A stretch of 40,390 nucleotides of DNA from positions 1-40,390 of the forward strand of contig NZ_AOTD01000250.1 in the NCBI RefSeq assembly GCF_000344295.2. The letters run 5' to 3'. Made by a program: the position numbers and the translations under genes. Below, in pieces: positions 36,588 to 40,390 of this stretch. Below the pieces are notes generated by a model. That model was not told the origin of the DNA, made no database searches, and worked only from the letters and a program-made list of their open reading frames with translations. The DNA is from Campylobacter showae CC57C (GTDB taxonomy: Bacteria; Campylobacterota; Campylobacteria; Campylobacterales; Campylobacteraceae). How positions within the stretch are numbered: the first letter of the stretch is position 1; the number at the start of each line of letters is the position of its first letter.

Positions 36588-38501
36588 ATGCTAAAAAAGA
36601 TGGCTGATACGATAAGGTTTTTGTGCGCTGATATGGTGCAGCAGGCAAACAGCGGGCATCCGGGCGCGCCGATGGGGCTAGCGGACGTCATGGTCGTGCT
36701 GGCTAAATTTCTAAATCACAATCCTAAAAATCCAAACTGGCTAAACCGCGACAGGCTCGTGTTTAGCGGCGGTCACGCAAGTTCGCTCGTGTATAGCTTT
36801 TTGCATCTTAGCGGCTACGATCTTAGCCTTGAGGATCTAAGAAACTTCCGCCAGCTGGGCTCCAAAACCCCGGGCCACCCGGAGATCCACACCAAAGGCG
36901 TAGAGGTTGCGACCGGACCGCTAGGGCAGGGCGTGGCAAACGCGGTGGGCTTTGCTATGGCGGCAAAATATGCGGCCAATCTGCTAAACGAGCCTGAAAA
37001 CGCCGTCATCGATCATAAAATTTACTGCCTCTGCGGCGACGGAGACTTGCAGGAGGGCATCAGCTACGAGGCCTGTGCGGTCGCGGGCAACCTACACCTA
37101 GACAACCTCGTGCTGATCTACGACTCCAACAACATCACGATCGAGGGCGACACGAGTATCGCTTGGAGCGAGGACGTGAAGGCGAGGTTTGAGGCGCAGG
37201 GTTGGGACGTCGCGCGCATAGACGGCCACGATTACGATCAGATCGAGTTTGCGCTAGAGCAAGCCGCCGAAAAAGAGCGCCCGTATCTCATCATCGCAAA
37301 CACTCGCATCGCAAAGGGTGCAGGCGAGCTAGAGGGTAGCCATCATAGCCACGGCGCGCCGCTTGGCGAGGAGATCATAAAGGCTGCTAAAATCGCAGCC
37401 GGCTTTGATCCTGAGCGCAAATTTGCCATCGACGAGGATGTGCTGATTCGCTTCCGCGCCGCGCTAGAAAAGGGCGACCTAGCCGAAGCTCAGTGGAATC
37501 AAAAAGTGCAAAATTTAAGCGCCGAGAGCAAAAATATGCTAAACGCGCTGCTAAATCCAGATTTTAGCAAGATAAATTTCCCTGATTTTAGCGGCAAAAA
37601 GCTAGCCACGCGCGATAGCAACGGCGTCATCATGAACGAGATCGCGCGCGCGATGCCTGGCTTTATCGGTGGTAGCGCGGACTTGGCGCCGTCAAACAAA
37701 ACCGAGCTAAAAGGCATGGGCGACTTCCCTAACGGTCGCAACATCCACTACGGTATCCGTGAGCACGCTATGGCTGCGATAAACAACGCGGTCGCTAGAT
37801 ACGGGCTTTTCTTGCCGTTTAGCGCGACGTTTTTTATCTTTAGCGACTACCTAAAGCCGTCCGCGCGTATCGCTGCACTGATGAGCATCAGGCACTTTTT
37901 TATCTTTACGCACGACAGCATCGGCGTTGGCGAGGACGGCCCGACGCATCAGCCTATCGAGCAGCTTAGCACATTGCGCGCGATGCCGAATTTCTACACA
38001 TTCCGTCCAGCCGACGGCAACGAAAATGCGCTTTGCTGGAAAGCTGCGCTAAATTTACGCGCTCCAAGCGCCTTTGTGCTTAGCCGCCAAGGCCTCGCTC
38101 CGCTTGAAAAGGGCGAATTTGGCGGCGTAGAAAATGGCGCTTATCTACTAAAACGCGCGCAAAACGCCAAAATCACGCTAATAGCCAGCGGCAGCGAAGT
38201 CGAGCTTTGCGTTAAAGCGGCTGAAATTTTAGCCGCTCGCGGTATCGGCGCGAACGTCGTCTCTGCTCCGTGCTTCGACCTGCTTTGCGAGCAGCCGCGC
38301 GAGTACGTAGATCAGATCATAGATCCAGCGACCAAGGTCATCGCCGTCGAAGCCGCAAGCGCGCTGGAGTGGTATAAATTTGCTGACGAGATCTACTCGA
38401 TGAAGAGCTTTGGCGAGAGTGGCAAGGCGGGCGCATTGTTCGAATACTTCGGCTTCACGCCTGAAAAGATCGCGGAATTTGCGCAAGAGTTGGCGAAGTA
38501 A
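36588..38501 (+). CDS. tkt: Transketolase
   Basis: 637 residues. Transfers two-carbon ketol units in the pentose phosphate pathway. Thiamine diphosphate motif GDGDLQEG begins at G150. NSGHPGAPMGLAD (21-33) and GGHASSLVYS near 61 are family signatures, and the pyrimidine domain (GGSADLAPSN, then HYGIREHAMAAI) and C-terminal domain are complete. Since Campylobacters lack a full Embden-Meyerhof glycolysis, its main use is probably pentose and erythrose-4-phosphate supply, including for the shikimate pathway that ends in AroC. Confidence 0.97.
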   Translation: MLKKMADTIRFLCADMVQQANSGHPGAPMGLADVMVVLAKFLNHNPKNPNWLNRDRLVFSGGHASSLVYSFLHLSGYDLSLEDLRNFRQLGSKTPGHPEIHTKGVEVATGPLGQGVANAVGFAMAAKYAANLLNEPENAVIDHKIYCLCGDGDLQEGISYEACAVAGNLHLDNLVLIYDSNNITIEGDTSIAWSEDVKARFEAQGWDVARIDGHDYDQIEFALEQAAEKERPYLIIANTRIAKGAGELEGSHHSHGAPLGEEIIKAAKIAAGFDPERKFAIDEDVLIRFRAALEKGDLAEAQWNQKVQNLSAESKNMLNALLNPDFSKINFPDFSGKKLATRDSNGVIMNEIARAMPGFIGGSADLAPSNKTELKGMGDFPNGRNIHYGIREHAMAAINNAVARYGLFLPFSATFFIFSDYLKPSARIAALMSIRHFFIFTHDSIGVGEDGPTHQPIEQLSTLRAMPNFYTFRPADGNENALCWKAALNLRAPSAFVLSRQGLAPLEKGEFGGVENGAYLLKRAQNAKITLIASGSEVELCVKAAEILAARGIGANVVSAPCFDLLCEQPREYVDQIIDPATKVIAVEAASALEWYKFADEIYSMKSFGESGKAGALFEYFGFTPEKIAEFAQELAK

Positions 38502-38807
38502 AATCTAGCTTTAAATTTGACGGTTTTAGCTTGAGCTGGAGGCGTCAAATTTGAGAACTCATGCCGGGCGAGACCCGCATCAAATTTATGCGGCTTGCTC
38601 GCGGAAAAATCAAAATTTAAAAAGGGAAAGATTGCAAATATATAGGCAAAAAACAGGGCGATTCGCCGACAAAAATTTCATCTTAAATTTAGCTCGCGGC
38701 GCGGGAAAATTTGACGCTCAAAAAGGCGTGAATGAGCAAATTTGTACCCGAGATAAAATCAAATTTAGCGCACAAAATTCGTTTAAATTTAACCAAAAGG
38801 CCGCGTG
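38502..38807. other. tkt-uppP gap with AAATTT inverted pair and possible small ORF
   Basis: AAATTTGAC (38513-38521) pairs with GTCAAATTT (38544-38552), a possible tkt terminator. A frame ending in TGA at 38806-38808, overlapping the uppP ATG, could start at TTG 38632 behind AAAGGGAAAG and encode 58 basic residues rich in AAATTT-encoded pairs. I cannot tell whether it is a coupled leader peptide or chance. Confidence 0.4.
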
Positions 38808-39602
38808 ATGGAGCTTTCGCATATCATAGTTTTGGCCCTAGTTCAGGGCATTAGCGAGTTTTTACCGATCTCTAGCTCGGCGCATCTCGTACTCGTGCCA
38901 AAGCTGCTTGGCTGGGCGGATCAGGGGCTTGCCTTTGACGTGGCCGTTCACGTAGGCACGCTAGTGGCGATACTTTTTTATTTCAAAGACAGACTTGCTG
39001 GGCTCGTGCGAGATTTTTTCGCGTCTATCGCGCGGCGCGAGAAGGTCGGCGACAGCACGCTCGTGTGGTCGGTCGGCTTTGCGACCGTGCCGGTGGGGCT
39101 TTTTGGCCTAGCGTTTAACGACGCCATCGAGCAGTACGCTAGAAGCGGGCTCGTGATCGCGGCGATGACGATAATCTTTGGTATCGCGCTCTACGTCGCG
39201 GATAAAAAATCAGGCCTAAAAACCGAATACGAAATGACGATCAAGCTCGCTCTCATCGTAGGTCTAGCGCAGGCGATCGCGCTGATACCGGGCGTTTCGC
39301 GCTCGGGCGTGACGATGACGGCGGCGCTGATGCTTGGCTTTAGTCACAGCGCAAGCGCGAATTTCTCGTTTTTGCTCTCGATCCCGGTTATCGTACTAGC
39401 AGGCGGACTCGAGGCGGTAAAGCTGATAAAAACCCCGGACGCGCTGCCTTGGAGCGACCTTGCTATCGGCGCAGCGGTTAGCGGCCTTAGCGCGTATCTT
39501 TGCGTGCGGCTGTTTATGGCGCTGATCGCGCGCGTGAGCATGCTACCGTTCGTGATTTACCGCATGATTTTGGGCGTGTTTTTGTTTGTGATGTTTTTAT
39601 GA
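38808..39602 (+). CDS. uppP: Undecaprenyl-diphosphate phosphatase, BacA/UppP family
   Basis: 264 residues, an integral membrane protein that regenerates the C55 lipid carrier for peptidoglycan and glycan synthesis and can give bacitracin tolerance. GISEFLPISSSAHL near residue 14 (E17) and PGVSRSG at 161-167 are the two family motifs. ATG 38808 has AAAAGG seven bases upstream. GTG 38805 is possible but spaced too closely. Confidence 0.95.
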   Translation: MELSHIIVLALVQGISEFLPISSSAHLVLVPKLLGWADQGLAFDVAVHVGTLVAILFYFKDRLAGLVRDFFASIARREKVGDSTLVWSVGFATVPVGLFGLAFNDAIEQYARSGLVIAAMTIIFGIALYVADKKSGLKTEYEMTIKLALIVGLAQAIALIPGVSRSGVTMTAALMLGFSHSASANFSFLLSIPVIVLAGGLEAVKLIKTPDALPWSDLAIGAAVSGLSAYLCVRLFMALIARVSMLPFVIYRMILGVFLFVMFL

Positions 39603-39611
39603 AAATAGCTA

Positions 39612-39647
39612 AATTTGGGCTCAAATTTAAGATTTGAAGCCCAAATT
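39612..39647. terminator. Hairpin between convergent uppP and phosphoesterase genes
   Basis: AATTTGGGCT (39612-39621) pairs with AGCCCAAATT (39638-39647), and inside it CAAAT pairs with ATTTG past one bulged A. That makes 15 bp and a 5-nt loop, 10 bp after the uppP stop. It is probably bidirectional. Confidence 0.6.
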
Positions 39648-39676
39648 CGCTTTGTAAATCCAAAGCGCAAATTTGA

Positions 39677-40339
39677 CTAAGACCGGTCAAAATTTAGCTT
39701 TTCCAAAACCTCTTTTATCCTTGCGCTTCTACTCTCTACGCTATCTTCTTCGCTAAACATCCTGTGTTTGCTATGTTCAAACGGCGGCAGGTCTTTAACG
39801 AAATCGTAAATTTCCTCAAAGCTCAAAATCTTGCCGTGCAGGTCGTAGCCAACGTTTAGCGCCTTGCCTTTTACGTTTGCGATATTTGCGTGGATGTGGC
39901 CGTAGAGCTGGATAGAGCCGTGGTGACCTGCGTTCCACTCGGCTAGCGGATAGTGAAAGAGCGTGAGGCGAAATTTATCCTGCCCGTGCTGCACCGTTAT
40001 CTCTTTGTATTCGCAAATTTCATCAAACAGCGTGTTGCCGTCTTGTTTTTTTATAGATAGTAGCTCGTCTTTATGCTTTTTTATCGCTTCATCGTGATTG
40101 CCTAGCACTAGGACGTGCTTGCCGTTTAGCTTGCTAAAGATGGATATATTGGTCTGCATATCCTTATGAAAGCTAATATCTCCTATGTTATAAACCGTGT
40201 CACAGGGATTTACCCTCTCGTTCCAAAGGCCAATAAGCGCCCTATCCATCGCCTCTATGCTAGAAAAAGGCCTAAAGCACGGATGAAATCTCATGATATT
40301 GCTATGTCCGAAATGCAAATCGGAGGTAAAATAAATCAT
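39677..40339 (-). CDS. Calcineurin-like metallophosphoesterase
   Basis: 220 residues. Metal-binding blocks D7-x-H9 (SDLHFGH), GD at 53-54 (NIGDISFH), GNHD at 80-83 and GHIHA in the C-terminal half are all present. Phosphohydrolase on an unknown small substrate, cytoplasmic. GGAG lies before the ATG. The start overlaps the stop of the gene upstream by 3 bases (shared within ATGA), so it is the second gene of an operon that enters from the right edge. Confidence 0.9.
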   Translation of the reverse strand: MIYFTSDLHFGHSNIMRFHPCFRPFSSIEAMDRALIGLWNERVNPCDTVYNIGDISFHKDMQTNISIFSKLNGKHVLVLGNHDEAIKKHKDELLSIKKQDGNTLFDEICEYKEITVQHGQDKFRLTLFHYPLAEWNAGHHGSIQLYGHIHANIANVKGKALNVGYDLHGKILSFEEIYDFVKDLPPFEHSKHRMFSEEDSVESRSARIKEVLEKLNFDRS

Positions 40340-40390
40340 TTTTGCTCCTTTAAATCCACTTCAAATTTCTCGCCGCTTTTTATCTCCATG
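40336..40390 (-). CDS. C-terminal end of an upstream gene, cut by the window edge
   Basis: The minus-strand frame leading into TGA 40338-40336 is open to the edge and encodes MEIKSGEKFEVDLKEQK as the last residues. It overlaps the phosphoesterase start. The Met may be internal. Too short to identify. Confidence 0.45.
   Translation of the reverse strand, partial: MEIKSGEKFEVDLKEQK

Overview
The window looks like chromosome of a Campylobacter from the higher-GC oral group (showae/rectus/curvus/concisus type). The placement rests on the S10-spc-alpha ribosomal cluster lacking rpmD (L30), on TATAAT-only promoters, on the gene neighbourhoods aroC-rnc-rnhA-TPR-dnaG and nifU-TPR-murE / ybaB-PDZ-ispA-tkt (contiguous in C. 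jejuni as I remember it), and on an extreme excess of the hexamer AAATTT in non-ribosomal DNA. The species is an inference.

Layout. 1-229 is the degenerate end of a CRISPR array, followed by a probable bidirectional terminator. 336-3660 (minus) holds aroC, rnc, rnhA and a LapB-like TPR/zinc-ribbon protein, diverging from dnaG and a PP-loop ATPase (3724-6365). 6366-10257 holds accessory and maintenance genes: a small helix-turn-helix/membrane-tail protein, rnhB, a secreted protein and an AAA ATPase. 10570-25113 is the ribosomal superoperon: S10, L3, L4, L23, L2, S19, L22, S3, L16, L29, S17, L14, L24, L5, S14, S8, a 629-bp gap, L6, L18, S5, L15, SecY, Map, IF-1, then L36, S13, S11, S4, RpoA, L17 and a strong terminator. 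25588-39602 holds a NifU-like protein, a small repeat protein, MurE, PanD, an EFR1-type flavodoxin/ferredoxin, YbaB, a PDZ protein, IspA, two paralogous secreted Trp-rich repeat proteins, an unknown protein, Tkt and UppP. A minus-strand metallophosphoesterase and the last codons of another gene close the window.

How the genes connect. The ribosomal block makes most of both subunits' early-assembly proteins plus the translocon, the N-terminal Met peptidase, IF-1 and the RNA polymerase alpha subunit. MurE, IspA (prenyl precursor) and UppP (lipid carrier recycling) belong to envelope synthesis; Tkt, AroC and PanD are central and biosynthetic metabolism; DnaG, RNase HI, RNase HII and RNase III are nucleic-acid maintenance.

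Most unusual points: (1) a cluster of structured, covarying hairpin repeats between rpsH and rplF; (2) a candidate S4-type pseudoknot leader before rpmJ; (3) the AAATTT (a RAATTY site) excess, its inverted pairs next to gene ends, and AAATTT-rich in-frame extensions or insertions in AroC, the PDZ protein and IspA; (4) one-base frameshifts in rplP and in the second Trp-repeat paralogue, both in or beside homopolymers and so possibly sequencing errors; (5) twin 17-bp palindromes flanking the AAA-ATPase/S10 intergenic region.
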